Positions 55,517 through 64,000 of a DNA stretch of 64,000 nucleotides are shown piece after piece. The notes under the pieces are model-generated. The model saw nothing but the letters and a program-made list of their open reading frames with translations, searched no databases and was not told where the DNA came from. The position numbers and the translations under genes were made by a program. How positions within the stretch are numbered: the stretch's first letter is position 1; every line of letters begins with the position of its first letter. Source of the DNA: an uncultured Lachnospiraceae bacterium (GTDB taxonomy: Bacteria; Bacillota; Clostridia; Lachnospirales; Lachnospiraceae); contig CACWRR010000003.1 in NCBI GenBank assembly GCA_902763335.1, positions 1 to 64,000 on the forward strand, in the 5' to 3' direction.

Positions 55517-55545
55517 TTGACAATTTTTTTTCACGGGAGTAAAAT
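55517..55545 (+). promoter_or_regulatory. Promoter of the trp operon
   Basis: Perfect TTGACA (55517-55522), exact 17-base spacer, TAAAAT (55540-55545). Transcription should start near 55552, giving a leader of about 330 bases. Confidence 0.85.
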
Positions 55546-55584
55546 CGACACATAAAAATTAATGTTAATAAACCGATGAACAAG

Positions 55585-55862
55585 AAAAGTAGTTATTCAG
55601 ATTGTTTTCAGAGAGCCGCCGGTGGTGTGAAGGCGGTAACATATTTTTAACGAATGGCCTTGTGAGGGTGGCTTGAAATCATTACACATGAAAGTAGACG
55701 CCAACGGGATTCCTGTCCGTTATCATAAGGATGCATATGATAGTATGTATACAAAGTGGGTATATAATATACCAATTTGGGTGGTACCGCAGAAGATATA
55801 ACGGCTTTTGTCCCATATATTTATCTTATATGATAGATGTATGGACAAAAGCTGTTTTTATT
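55585..55862 (+). promoter_or_regulatory. Trp T-box leader with terminator
   Basis: Stem I begins with AGAGAG (55610-55615). The specifier sits in CGAATGGCC, with UGG (Trp) at 55655-55657. The T-box itself is TTTGGGTGGTACCGCAG (55776-55792), whose bulge pairs with the NCCA end of uncharged tRNA. A terminator stem AACGGCTTTTGTCC / GGACAAAAGCTGTT plus TTTTATTTT follows (55800-55862). Uncharged tRNA-Trp should favour antitermination and read-through into trpE. Confidence 0.93.
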
Positions 55863-55884
55863 TTAAATACAAGGAGGAATTTTT

Positions 55885-57345
55885 ATGATAATACCATCAT
55901 CACAGGACCTTGCCAAATATGCAGGCAAATATAATATGGTTCCAATATGTGAAGAAATCTACGCTGACGTAATCACACCGATTACACTCTTAAGGAAATT
56001 ATCTTCCATCAGCAAAAATTATTACCTGTTAGAAAGTATTGAAGGTGGCTCAAGATGGGGAAGGTATTCATTTCTCGGTTTCAATCCTTTAATGCATGTT
56101 ACATGTAAAAACCACACTGTAACTATTAAAAGCGGAAGCATTACAAACACTGAGACCGGTGATTCAATGGATATTTTAAGAAGACTGCACGCACAGTACA
56201 AATCACCCCACATAGATGGCATGCCTCCTTTCACCGGCGGATTTGTAGGTTATTTTTCATATGAAATGATAGGATACGCAGAGCCGAAACTCAATCTGAA
56301 AGACAGTGATTTTAATGATTTTGACCTTATGCTGTTTGACAAAGTCATTGCTTATGACCATCTCAAGCAGAAAATCAACATCGTTGTAAACACAAATCCT
56401 GATGACGGTATTCAGGGATACAACGCTGCTGTTCTTGAAATCAAAAAAATAATCGAACTGATAAATGACACCACTCCTCTTCCAAAGGCCTACGCTGAAG
56501 AAAATGTGGATTTTAAATGCAATCTTACTAAAGAGCAGTATTGCAGCATGGTTGAAAAAACCATCGACTATATACATGAAGGAGACATTTTCCAAGGTGT
56601 AATATCAAGAAGATTTGAAGCTGATTATTCTTCAAGCCTGTTAAATGCATATCGTGTTTTAAGAACAACAAATCCTTCACCTTACATGTACTTTATCCAG
56701 AGTAATGATGTACAGATAGCCGGTTCTTCACCTGAAACAATGATTAAACTTAATAAAGGAAAACTTACAACATTTCCTGTTGCCGGAACAAGACCGAGAG
56801 GCACTACATACGAAGAAGACAAAGCATTAGAAGAAGGTCTTCTAAAAGATGAAAAAGAACTTGCAGAACACAACATGTTAGTTGATCTTGCAAGAAACGA
56901 TGTAGGGCGAATTGCTGAATACGGAAGTGTGTATGTAGAAGATTACATGAGCATCCACAGATTTTCAAAAGTCATGCACATTGCCTCAGTAGTATGTGGA
57001 CAGATTCGTGATGACAAAGACGGTATGGATACCATCTCTTCTCTTCTTCCTGCCGGAACATTATCCGGTGCACCAAAATTCAGGGCATGCGAGATAATAA
57101 ATGAACTTGAACCTGTAGCAAGAGGAATATACGGCGGTGCCATAGGTTATCTTGATTTCTCCGGTAACCTTGATGTATGCATTGCCATACGAACCGCAGT
57201 CAAAAAAGGCGACAAGGTATATGTTCAGGCGGGTGCAGGCATTGTAGCCGATTCAGTTCCTGAAAATGAATATCAGGAATGTGCAAATAAAGCCGGTGCC
57301 GTAATAGATGCAATTAAAAAAGCAAGTGAGGTGAACGACAGATGA
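55885..57345 (+). CDS. trpE: Anthranilate synthase component I
   Basis: Makes anthranilate from chorismate with ammonia from TrpG. 486 residues. The Trp feedback site motif LLES is at YYLLESIEGG near residue 50. Chorismate-binding motifs: IQSNDVQIAGSSPE, AGTRPRGTT, LVDLARNDVGRI, LPAGTLSGAPKFRA and GGAIGYLDFSGN. AAGGAGG lies before the ATG. It overlaps trpG by 4 bases (ATGA), a coupled arrangement. Confidence 0.97.
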   Translation: MIIPSSQDLAKYAGKYNMVPICEEIYADVITPITLLRKLSSISKNYYLLESIEGGSRWGRYSFLGFNPLMHVTCKNHTVTIKSGSITNTETGDSMDILRRLHAQYKSPHIDGMPPFTGGFVGYFSYEMIGYAEPKLNLKDSDFNDFDLMLFDKVIAYDHLKQKINIVVNTNPDDGIQGYNAAVLEIKKIIELINDTTPLPKAYAEENVDFKCNLTKEQYCSMVEKTIDYIHEGDIFQGVISRRFEADYSSSLLNAYRVLRTTNPSPYMYFIQSNDVQIAGSSPETMIKLNKGKLTTFPVAGTRPRGTTYEEDKALEEGLLKDEKELAEHNMLVDLARNDVGRIAEYGSVYVEDYMSIHRFSKVMHIASVVCGQIRDDKDGMDTISSLLPAGTLSGAPKFRACEIINELEPVARGIYGGAIGYLDFSGNLDVCIAIRTAVKKGDKVYVQAGAGIVADSVPENEYQECANKAGAVIDAIKKASEVNDR

Positions 57346-57923
57346 TATTACTTATAGATAATTATGACAGTTTTTCTTACAATCTTGTACAGCTTATAGG
57401 CAGCATATTAAAAGATAAAATTTCAAATGAAGAAATAAAGGTTGTCCGCAATGACGAAATCACCATCGACGAAGTCAAGGCACTTAAGCCTTCACACCTG
57501 ATTCTCTCACCGGGTCCCGGCAGACCTGCCGATGCCGGTATATGTGAAGCGGTTATTCCTGAAATGATGAAAACCACACCTATACTCGGTGTATGTCTAG
57601 GTCATCAGGCAATATGCGAAACATTTGGTGCAACCATCACATATGCACAGACACTTATGCATGGTAAGAAAAGCATTATTAATATGGAAGATGATGAAAT
57701 TTTTAAAGGACTGGATTCAAACGTACAGGTAGCAAGATATCATTCACTGGCAGCCGACAAAAACACCATTCCTGACTGTCTCAAAGTAATAGCTACTGCT
57801 GATGATGGTGAGGTTATGGCAGTCAGACATACCGATTATCCGGTATACGGATTCCAGTTTCATCCTGAGTCAGTTCTTACACCTGACGGCAAAAAAATGG
57901 TTATGAACTTTTTAGATATGTAA
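57342..57923 (+). CDS. trpG: Anthranilate synthase component II (glutamine amidotransferase)
   Basis: 193 residues, class I glutaminase: LLIDNYDSFSYNLVQ, LSPGPGRP, GVCLGHQAI (nucleophile Cys) and FQFHPESVLTPDG (His/Glu of the triad). It releases ammonia for TrpE. A stand-alone subunit, not fused to trpD. A 50-base gap separates it from trpD. Confidence 0.96.
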   Translation: MILLIDNYDSFSYNLVQLIGSILKDKISNEEIKVVRNDEITIDEVKALKPSHLILSPGPGRPADAGICEAVIPEMMKTTPILGVCLGHQAICETFGATITYAQTLMHGKKSIINMEDDEIFKGLDSNVQVARYHSLAADKNTIPDCLKVIATADDGEVMAVRHTDYPVYGFQFHPESVLTPDGKKMVMNFLDM

Positions 57924-57973
57924 GAGTTTCGTAATTACATATAATATTTAATACATAAAAGGAGCGATTTATT

Positions 57974-58981
57974 ATGATTAGAGAAGCAACAAAAATGGTA
58001 GTAGAAGGAATTGATTTATCATATGAAACAGCTGAGCAGGTAATGAATGAGATTATGAGCGGTGAGGCATCACAGATGCTTACTGCTGCTTATCTCACAG
58101 CTCTCAGAATGAAAGGTGAAACTATAGACGAAATATCAGCAAGTGCAGTAGGAATGAGAAATCATGCCATTCCTCTTGAAAATGACGGAGATGTACTTGA
58201 GATAGTAGGAACCGGTGGAGATGAAGCAAACTCATTTAACATTTCAACAGCATCTTCTCTCGTTGTTTCAGCTACGGGAATATCTGTTGCAAAACACGGA
58301 AACAGAAGCGTATCAAGCAAATGTGGTGCTGCCGATGTACTTGAAGCTTCCGGTGTAAATATCACTATTGAACCTGAAAAAAGTGCGGCTATATTAAAAG
58401 AAGCAGGCATCTGCTTTATGTTCGCACAGAAATACCACACAGCAATGAAATATGTTGCTCCTGTAAGAAAGGAACTCGGATACCGTACACTTTTCAATAT
58501 TCTCGGACCTCTTACAAACCCTGCAAATCCTTCATATATCCTTCTCGGTGTATATGATGAATCCCTTGTTGAAACTATGGCAAAGGTTCTTGTAAAAATG
58601 GGAATTAAAAAAGGAATGGTTGTATATGGTCAGGACAAACTTGATGAAATATCATTAAGCTCAAACACAACATGTTGTGAAATTCAGGACGGCACATTAA
58701 ATTCATACATTATCAATCCTGAAGACTACGGATTCACAAAATGCTCAAAGGATGACCTTGTAGGCGGTGACCCTGCAGAAAACGCAGTAATACTTAAATC
58801 TATACTTGAGGGCAAAGAAAAAGGTGCAAAACGTGATGCCGTTGTTCTCAACTCAGCAGCATGTATACACATGATTAAGGGAATCAGTTACGAAGATGCC
58901 ATAAAAGAAGCCAATGAAGCTATAGACAGCGGCAAGGCTTTAAACCAGCTTAACAAATTTATCGAACTTTCAAACAAATAA
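57974..58981 (+). CDS. trpD: Anthranilate phosphoribosyltransferase
   Basis: Transfers phosphoribose from PRPP to anthranilate. 335 residues with VGTGGDEANSFNIST (PRPP loop), AKHGNRSVSSKCGAADVLE, FMFAQKYHTAMKYVAPVRKELGYRTLFNILGPL and LDEISL. Full length. AAAGGAGCG lies before the ATG. Confidence 0.97.
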   Translation: MIREATKMVVEGIDLSYETAEQVMNEIMSGEASQMLTAAYLTALRMKGETIDEISASAVGMRNHAIPLENDGDVLEIVGTGGDEANSFNISTASSLVVSATGISVAKHGNRSVSSKCGAADVLEASGVNITIEPEKSAAILKEAGICFMFAQKYHTAMKYVAPVRKELGYRTLFNILGPLTNPANPSYILLGVYDESLVETMAKVLVKMGIKKGMVVYGQDKLDEISLSSNTTCCEIQDGTLNSYIINPEDYGFTKCSKDDLVGGDPAENAVILKSILEGKEKGAKRDAVVLNSAACIHMIKGISYEDAIKEANEAIDSGKALNQLNKFIELSNK

Positions 58982-59002
58982 CAGACAGAAAGAGGTTTAC
59001 AT

Positions 59003-59806
59003 ATGTCAATTTTAAATGAAATTGCAGATTACACCAGACAAAGAATTTCAGAATGTAAAAAAACAGTTTCTGACAGTGAGATGATAGAACGTGCCAAGGC
59101 TGTCAAAAGTAAGCTCCCTGCATTTACTTTTGAAAATGCATTGAAAAAAGACGGGATAAATTTTATCTGCGAAGTGAAAAAAGCTTCTCCATCTAAAGGA
59201 GTAATTGTCGAAACATTTCCATATGAAGCCATTGCCACTGACTATGAAAATGCCGGTGCTGACTGCATCTCATGTCTCACCGAACCAAAATATTTTATGG
59301 GCAATGACAATTATCTCAAAGCCATAAAATCCAAAGTAAACATTCCTGTTCTCAGAAAGGATTTTACCATCGATGAATACATGATATATCAGGCAAAATC
59401 TCTTGATGCCGACTGTGTACTTCTTATCTGCTCTCTTCTTCCTGAGGAGACATTAAAAAGATACATAGGCATTTGCGATTCTCTCGGAATGTCAGCTTTA
59501 GTAGAAGCTCATGATGAAGATGAGATAAAAAATGCCATCAATGCAGGTGCAAGAATTATCGGTGTCAATAACCGTGATTTGAAAACATTTAAAGTGGACG
59601 TTCACAACAGCGAAAGACTTCGTGCCCTCGTTCCTGATAACATATTATTTGTTGCTGAAAGCGGCATTAAGACCCACGATGATATAGAGGTTCTTGAAAA
59701 TGCAAATGTAAACGGAGTACTTATAGGCGAAACGCTCATGCGCAGCAATGACAAAAAAGCCATGTTAGATACTCTGCGAAACGGAACAGAAATGAGAAAT
59801 ATTTAA
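59003..59806 (+). CDS. trpC: Indole-3-glycerol phosphate synthase
   Basis: (beta/alpha)8 enzyme closing the indole ring, 267 residues. FICEVKKASPSKGVI (catalytic Glu/Lys), VLRKDFTIDEYMIYQA, GVNNRDLKTFKVD and VAESGIKTHDDI are intact. It is followed directly by trpF with a one-base gap. Confidence 0.97.
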   Translation: MSILNEIADYTRQRISECKKTVSDSEMIERAKAVKSKLPAFTFENALKKDGINFICEVKKASPSKGVIVETFPYEAIATDYENAGADCISCLTEPKYFMGNDNYLKAIKSKVNIPVLRKDFTIDEYMIYQAKSLDADCVLLICSLLPEETLKRYIGICDSLGMSALVEAHDEDEIKNAINAGARIIGVNNRDLKTFKVDVHNSERLRALVPDNILFVAESGIKTHDDIEVLENANVNGVLIGETLMRSNDKKAMLDTLRNGTEMRNI

Positions 59807-59807
59807 T

Positions 59808-60455
59808 ATGAATAATATAAAGATAAAAATATGCGGTATCCGCCGTGAGGAAGATATTTCTTATATAAATAAATATATGCCTGACTATATAGGTTTTATA
59901 TTTTATAAGAAAAGTTTCCGATATATCACTCCGGACAAGGCCGCAGAGTTAAAAAAATTGCTAAATCGTGATATAATGGCAGTTGGCGTTTTTGTCGATG
60001 AGACTGCCGATAATATATTGAAACTATGTAACGATGATATTATAGATATTGTCCAGCTTCACGGTAATGAATCTGCTGATTTTATCAGTTATCTGAAAGA
60101 ACATACCGACAAGCCTGTTATCAGAGCCATAAGAGTACGTTCCACAGAGCAGTTAATTGATGCAGAAAAACTTCCATGTGACTATCTTCTCCTTGATACA
60201 TATACAAAGGGCGATACATATGGTGGTACCGGAAAAACCTTCGACAGAGAGCTTATTCCTTCTGATTACAGACCTTATTTTCTTGCCGGAGGATTAAATG
60301 CAGACAACATAAAGCTGGCAATATCGGAATGTAATCCTTACGCAGTTGATTTAAGCAGTAGTGTTGAAAGTACACACACCATTGACGGTGTCTCACAGAC
60401 GTTCAAAGATGAAAACAAGATAAAAGAAATCATTAATATAATACGTGCCATATAA
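59808..60455 (+). CDS. trpF: Phosphoribosylanthranilate isomerase
   Basis: Amadori rearrangement step, 215 residues. [12 protein letters not shown] with catalytic Cys, [29 protein letters not shown], the catalytic Asp in LLDTYTKG and AGGLNADNI are present. It starts one base after trpC, with the ribosome site inside trpC. Confidence 0.95.
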   Translation: MNNIKIKICGIRREEDISYINKYMPDYIGFIFYKKSFRYITPDKAAELKKLLNRDIMAVGVFVDETADNILKLCNDDIIDIVQLHGNESADFISYLKEHTDKPVIRAIRVRSTEQLIDAEKLPCDYLLLDTYTKGDTYGGTGKTFDRELIPSDYRPYFLAGGLNADNIKLAISECNPYAVDLSSSVESTHTIDGVSQTFKDENKIKEIINIIRAI

Positions 60456-60475
60456 CTGGCAGAAAGAGAGGAACC

Positions 60476-61660
60476 ATGAAAAAAGGTAGATTTGGAGAGT
60501 ACGGTGGTCAGTATATACCCGAAACTCTCATGAACGCAGTTAAAGAATTAGATGAAGCTTATGAGCATTACAAAAATGATCCTGAATTCATAAAGGAACT
60601 TGATGATTTGTACAAAAACTATGCCGGAAGACCATCCCTTCTGTACTACGCAGAAAAGATGACCAAAGACCTCGGCGGAGCAAAAATATATCTCAAACGT
60701 GAGGATTTGAACCATACCGGTTCACACAAGATAAACAACGTTCTCGGACAGATTCTTCTTGCAAAGAAAATGGGCAAAACAAGAGTTATAGCCGAAACAG
60801 GTGCCGGACAGCATGGTGTTGCAACAGCAACAGGCGCTGCACTCATGGGTATGGAATGTGAAATATTCATGGGTAAACTTGATACTGAACGTCAGGCTCT
60901 TAACGTATACAGAATGGAACTTTTAGGTGCAAAGGTACATCCGGTATCAAGCGGTACAGGAACTCTCAAGGATGCCGTAAATGAGACTATGAGAGAATGG
61001 ACAAAGCGTATGGATGATACATTATATGTACTCGGTTCTGTTATGGGACCTCACCCTTTCCCTACAATAGTACGTGACTTCCAGAAAGTCATAAGCAAAG
61101 AAATCAAAGAACAGATTATGGACAAAGAAGGCAGACTTCCTGATGCGGTTCTCGCATGTGTAGGCGGTGGAAGCAATGCCATGGGTGCGTTCTATGAATT
61201 TATCCCTGATAAATCTGTAAGACTTATCGGATGCGAGGCTGCCGGTCTCGGTGCAGACACACCAAAAACCGCTGCTACCATAGCAACAGGCTCTACAGGT
61301 ATATTCCATGGAATGAAATCCCTGTTCTGTCAGGATAAATATGGTCAGATTGCTCCTGTATACTCTATCTCAGCAGGTCTTGACTATCCGGGTATCGGAC
61401 CGGAACATGCCATGCTCCATGATACAGGACGTGCAGAATATGTGCCAATCACAGATGACGAAGCTGTCAATGCATTTGAATACCTCTCAAAAACAGAGGG
61501 TATCATACCTGCCATCGAAAGCTCACATGCTGTTGCACATGCCATGAAACTGGCTCCTACAATGAGTAAAGACCAGATTATCGTTATAAACATTTCAGGC
61601 CGCGGCGATAAGGATGTCGCTGCCATAGCAAGATACAAGGGGGTAAATCTCTATGACTAA
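60476..61660 (+). CDS. trpB: Tryptophan synthase beta chain
   Basis: PLP enzyme joining indole and serine, 394 residues. [19 protein letters not shown] contains the PLP Lys. [23 protein letters not shown] (phosphate loop) and [14 protein letters not shown] are canonical (TrpB1 form). AGAGAGG precedes the ATG. Its end overlaps trpA by 8 bases. Confidence 0.98.
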   Translation: MKKGRFGEYGGQYIPETLMNAVKELDEAYEHYKNDPEFIKELDDLYKNYAGRPSLLYYAEKMTKDLGGAKIYLKREDLNHTGSHKINNVLGQILLAKKMGKTRVIAETGAGQHGVATATGAALMGMECEIFMGKLDTERQALNVYRMELLGAKVHPVSSGTGTLKDAVNETMREWTKRMDDTLYVLGSVMGPHPFPTIVRDFQKVISKEIKEQIMDKEGRLPDAVLACVGGGSNAMGAFYEFIPDKSVRLIGCEAAGLGADTPKTAATIATGSTGIFHGMKSLFCQDKYGQIAPVYSISAGLDYPGIGPEHAMLHDTGRAEYVPITDDEAVNAFEYLSKTEGIIPAIESSHAVAHAMKLAPTMSKDQIIVINISGRGDKDVAAIARYKGVNLYD

Positions 61661-62423
61661 AATATCAGACGCATTCAAAAACGGAAAAGCATTTATCGGA
61701 TTCATAACAGGTGGTGATCCTGATATTGAAACTACCGAAAAACTTTTATACACAATGTCAGAATCCGGTGCAGACCTTATAGAAATCGGTATTCCATTTT
61801 CCGATCCTATCGCTGAAGGACCGGTTATACAGGAGGCAAGTGAGCGTGCACTGGCTGCCGGCTGTACAACAGATAAACTTTTCGATCTTGTTGCCAAAGT
61901 CAGCCCTAACCTTGATACACCTATCGTCTTTATGACATATATCAATCCTATATATACATACGGCAAGGAAAAATTCATGTCTAAATGTAAAGAATGTGGT
62001 ATACAGGGAATTATCGTACCTGACCTTCCATATGAGGAAAAGGATGAACTTACACCTGAATGTAACAAATACGGAATAGACCTTATTTCCCTCATTGCAC
62101 CGACTTCGCACGAACGTATAACCATGATTGCCAAAGAAGCCAAAGGCTTTGTATATTGTGTATCATCTCTCGGTGTAACAGGAGTACGTTCAGAGATAAC
62201 AACTGACATATCAGCCATGACAGACCTTGTCAGAAAAGCAACAGACATTCCATGTGCCATCGGTTTTGGTATATCTACACCGGAACAGGCCAAAAAAATG
62301 TCGGCTGATGCTGACGGTGTCATAGTCGGAAGTGCCATTGTGAAAATAGTTGCACAGTATGGAAAAGACAGTGCAGAACATGTGGCAGAGTATGTGCGTT
62401 CAATGAAGGAGGCAATCTCTTAA
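61653..62423 (+). CDS. trpA: Tryptophan synthase alpha chain
   Basis: Cleaves indole-3-glycerol phosphate to indole, channelled to TrpB. 256 residues: [26 protein letters not shown] (catalytic Glu), [23 protein letters not shown] (catalytic Asp) and [10 protein letters not shown]. Last gene of the trp operon, 15 bases before a palindromic element. Confidence 0.97.
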   Translation: MTKISDAFKNGKAFIGFITGGDPDIETTEKLLYTMSESGADLIEIGIPFSDPIAEGPVIQEASERALAAGCTTDKLFDLVAKVSPNLDTPIVFMTYINPIYTYGKEKFMSKCKECGIQGIIVPDLPYEEKDELTPECNKYGIDLISLIAPTSHERITMIAKEAKGFVYCVSSLGVTGVRSEITTDISAMTDLVRKATDIPCAIGFGISTPEQAKKMSADADGVIVGSAIVKIVAQYGKDSAEHVAEYVRSMKEAIS

Positions 62424-62437
62424 CATTTAATAGTGAC

Positions 62438-62604
62438 AAAATCACAATCATAATGTCGGCACGCTCCCGCTGCCGCCGATTGACAGCGGTACATAAGAGA
62501 GTGTATTCTATGGATATATAACAATGAATTGCCATATACCATAGAATACACACTCTAAGTGCCGGTCATCGTCGAAGCACCTCCTTATATGATTGTGATT
62601 TTGA
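62438..62604. mobile_element. 167-bp MITE-like palindromic element
   Basis: Perfect 16-bp terminal inverted repeats CAAAATCACAATCATA (62438-62453) and TATGATTGTGATTTTG (62589-62604). Inside are a hairpin CCGCTG/CAGCGG (62468-62490) and a long stem AGAGAGTGTATTCTATGG / CCATAGAATACACACTCT. There is no gene large enough to be a transposase. On the minus strand AAGGAGG precedes a four-codon ORF. The shape fits a non-autonomous transposon remnant or a hairpin-forming RNA. Confidence 0.65.
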
Positions 62605-62645
62605 CCACAAATTTATTAAGAGATTACCTCTTGTGTTATGGGTTA

Positions 62646-62707
62646 AAAAAAGCCCCAAGGTCAACCTATAAGATGCAAGCATCTTTAAGTTGCCTTTGGG
62701 GCTTTTA
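62646..62707. terminator. Bidirectional terminator between trp and ddh
   Basis: Long stem AAAAGCCCCAAGG-CAAC / GTTG-CTTTGGGGCTTTT with inner AAGATGC/GCATCTT. A/T runs on both sides. It can end trpA (plus) and ddh (minus, stop 62723). Confidence 0.9.
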
Positions 62708-62722
62708 TTTGTTATTTCTGTC

Positions 62723-63703
62723 TTATAATAAGTGTGCTCTTATTTCCTCGCCTGATAATGGGCTTAAGTAAGCAGGAGCGATATCGAATACTGTCTTACA
62801 TCCGTTTACACCCTCGTTGTGTAATCTGTTTACTGCTCTTGCGTATGCAAGTATAACAGATGATGTAAACTCAGGATTTGAATCAAGTTTAAGACTGTAC
62901 TCTATGACATGCTTATTCTCTTTATTCCATCCTGTTACTCCTGTACGGAAAACAAATCCGCCATGTGGTATTCCGCTGTGGTTTGCCTTAAGTTCTTCTT
63001 CTGATATAAAATGAACTGTTGTATCATAATCAGCAAAGTAGTTAGGCATATTCTTTATAGTCTCTTCTATCTTCTTTAAATCAGCGCCCTCTTCTGCTAC
63101 TACAAAACACTCTCTTAAATGCTTCTGTCTTGTAGTAAGTTCAGGATTTTCACCGTTTCTTACTGACTCTAATGCACTCTCAACCGGAATAGTGTACTGC
63201 TTGCCGTCTTTTACGCCTTCAACACGTCTTATAGCATCTGAATGTCCCTGACTTACACCCTTGCCCCAGAATGTATAATCATTTCCTTCCGGAAGTACAG
63301 CATTTGCATACAGTCTGTTAAGGGAGAACATTCCCGGATCCCATCCACATGAAATAAGTGCTGTATGACCGCTCTCTTTTGCTGCCTTATCAACATTTGC
63401 AAAATGCTCAGGAATTCTTGCATGTGTATCAAAACTGTCGATAACGTTAAAATATTTTGCATACTCAGGTGTCTGTTTTGGAAGGTCTGTAGCACTTCCT
63501 CCGCATAATACAAGTACATCCACCTCATCCTTATGCTCCAATATGCTATCCACATTGTATACATTTACATTCTCTGTGAGAATCTTCACATCCTCAGGAT
63601 TTCTTCTTGTGAATACTGCTGTCAGTTCCATGTCGTCATTCTGTTTTATGGCACATTCAATACCTCTTCCGAGATTACCATAACCTAATATACCTACTCT
63701 CAT
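62723..63703 (-). CDS. ddh: meso-diaminopimelate dehydrogenase
   Basis: One-step NADPH-dependent reductive amination giving meso-diaminopimelate, for lysine and peptidoglycan. 326 residues from the ATG at 63703 (GAGG upstream), the usual family length. MRVGILGYGNLGRGIE is the dinucleotide loop. VFTRRNPED, LCGGSATDLP, SCGWDPGMFSLNRLYANA and FWGKGVSQGHSDAIRRVEGVKDGKQYT are hallmark segments. A GTG four codons upstream is a weaker start. A gap of 41 bases separates it from murA. Confidence 0.96.
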   Translation of the reverse strand: MRVGILGYGNLGRGIECAIKQNDDMELTAVFTRRNPEDVKILTENVNVYNVDSILEHKDEVDVLVLCGGSATDLPKQTPEYAKYFNVIDSFDTHARIPEHFANVDKAAKESGHTALISCGWDPGMFSLNRLYANAVLPEGNDYTFWGKGVSQGHSDAIRRVEGVKDGKQYTIPVESALESVRNGENPELTTRQKHLRECFVVAEEGADLKKIEETIKNMPNYFADYDTTVHFISEEELKANHSGIPHGGFVFRTGVTGWNKENKHVIEYSLKLDSNPEFTSSVILAYARAVNRLHNEGVNGCKTVFDIAPAYLSPLSGEEIRAHLL

Positions 63704-63744
63704 CTTTTTCCTCACATTCCTTTTAGTATTTTATAATAAAGCAG

Positions 63745-64000
63745 TTATCCTACTTTTAATCTGAACTTTTGTGCTTCATGCTCTGTGGAAATTCTCTCTA
63801 TATGAGCACCAAGTGCCGTAAGTTTATCCTCGAACTTCTCATAGCCTCTTTGGATATATACTATATCATCGATAACCGTAAATCCTTCAGCCGCAAGTCC
63901 GGCAATTACAAGAGCAGCTCCGGCTCTTAAATCAGGTGCGCTTATCCTTGCACCAAGATATTTATCCACACCTGTTATGATAGCTGTATTTCCCTCTACC
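63745..64000 (-). CDS. murA: UDP-N-acetylglucosamine 1-carboxyvinyltransferase, 3' end only
   Basis: The last 84 codons of murA run off the window's right edge. [53 protein letters not shown] is the conserved C-terminal region (catalytic-domain DLRAGAA motif). First committed step of peptidoglycan synthesis. The active-site Cys lies outside the window. It lies upstream of ddh on the same strand, so two wall-precursor genes are together. Confidence 0.93.
   Translation of the reverse strand, partial: VEGNTAIITGVDKYLGARISAPDLRAGAALVIAGLAAEGFTVIDDIVYIQRGYEKFEDKLTALGAHIERISTEHEAQKFRLKVG

Noticed and set aside
55731..55934. Plus-strand 67-codon frame that could be a trp leader peptide
   Set aside because: It overlaps the T-box, terminator and trpE start, has no Trp-run and no good ribosome site. 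Control is better explained by the T-box.
62559..62771. Plus-strand 70-codon frame after the trp operon
   Set aside because: It runs through the palindrome and the bidirectional terminator; no ribosome site or domain.

Overview
The window looks like the chromosome of a low-GC, spore-forming Firmicute, most likely a Lachnospiraceae (Clostridia). Reasons: AT-rich DNA with sigma-A promoters and strong AGGAGG ribosome sites; clostridial synteny (sua5-ywlE-rpiB-comEB-atpZ-atpI-atpBEFHAGDC with ywmB nearby, and rplI-dnaB beside gdpP); sporulation-linked genes (cwlD, ywmB, a GH18/SH3 protein); a Na+-type F-ATPase c subunit; and a DUF6128-like protein. Genus cannot be fixed by reading alone. Nothing indicates a phage or a large island. 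It is mostly core housekeeping DNA with a few accessory surface, signalling and repeat elements.

Layout. 1-1.2 kb: 3' part missing, secreted protein with a Pro/Thr/Glu linker. 1.2-5.1 kb: riboflavin operon ribD-ribE-ribBA-ribH (minus strand) behind a complete FMN riboswitch, terminator and promoter. 5.1-11.2 kb: small Cys-rich protein, YwmB, and a 1581-residue secreted protein with Ig-like domains. 11.3-18.4 kb: full F1Fo ATP synthase operon. 18.4-23.5 kb: dCMP deaminase, RpiB, a YwlE-type phosphatase that lacks its catalytic cysteine, Sua5, CwlD and a GH18 protein. 23.5-26.3 kb: a decayed gene, mecA behind a hairpin-rich leader, a DUF1858 protein divergent from a ferredoxin, and a MerR regulator. 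26.4-31.6 kb: gdpP-rplI-dnaB and rpsF-ssb-rpsR. 31.6-37.2 kb: YtrA-type GntR with an ABC transporter, then a heptad-repeat secreted protein divergent from its likely TetR repressor. 37.2-42 kb: tadA, YcxB-like, leucine-rich, VWA and MoxR AAA proteins. 42-51.5 kb: Rpn-type nuclease, GNAT, degenerate HD-GYP, DUF6128-like, rsmA, tatD, metG and an EAL protein. 51.5-55.2 kb: DUF885 protein and a GH25/Fn3 muramidase. 55.3-62.6 kb: complete trpEGDCFBA operon behind a Trp T-box leader, flanked on both sides by two unrelated palindromic elements. 62.7-64 kb: ddh and the 3' end of murA.

How it fits together. The rib and trp operons show two classic RNA controls (FMN riboswitch, T-box with a UGG specifier). 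The ATP synthase carries the complete residue signature of a Na+-binding c ring, so energy coupling is probably sodium based. The HD-GYP and EAL proteins imply cyclic-di-GMP signalling, with only the EAL domain looking catalytically intact. GdpP degrades cyclic-di-AMP.

Most unusual points: the YwlE homologue without nucleophile or general acid; the YcxB/LRR/VWA/MoxR cassette; two compact palindromic elements with perfect terminal inverted repeats bracketing the trp operon; a 24-bp motif shared by the mecA and tatD ribosome-binding regions; an ideal Shine-Dalgarno placed before an AUA codon in the Rpn-type gene; and a symmetric pair of TetR operators sitting on two divergent -35 boxes. All function calls come from reading motifs and context; no database search was possible.
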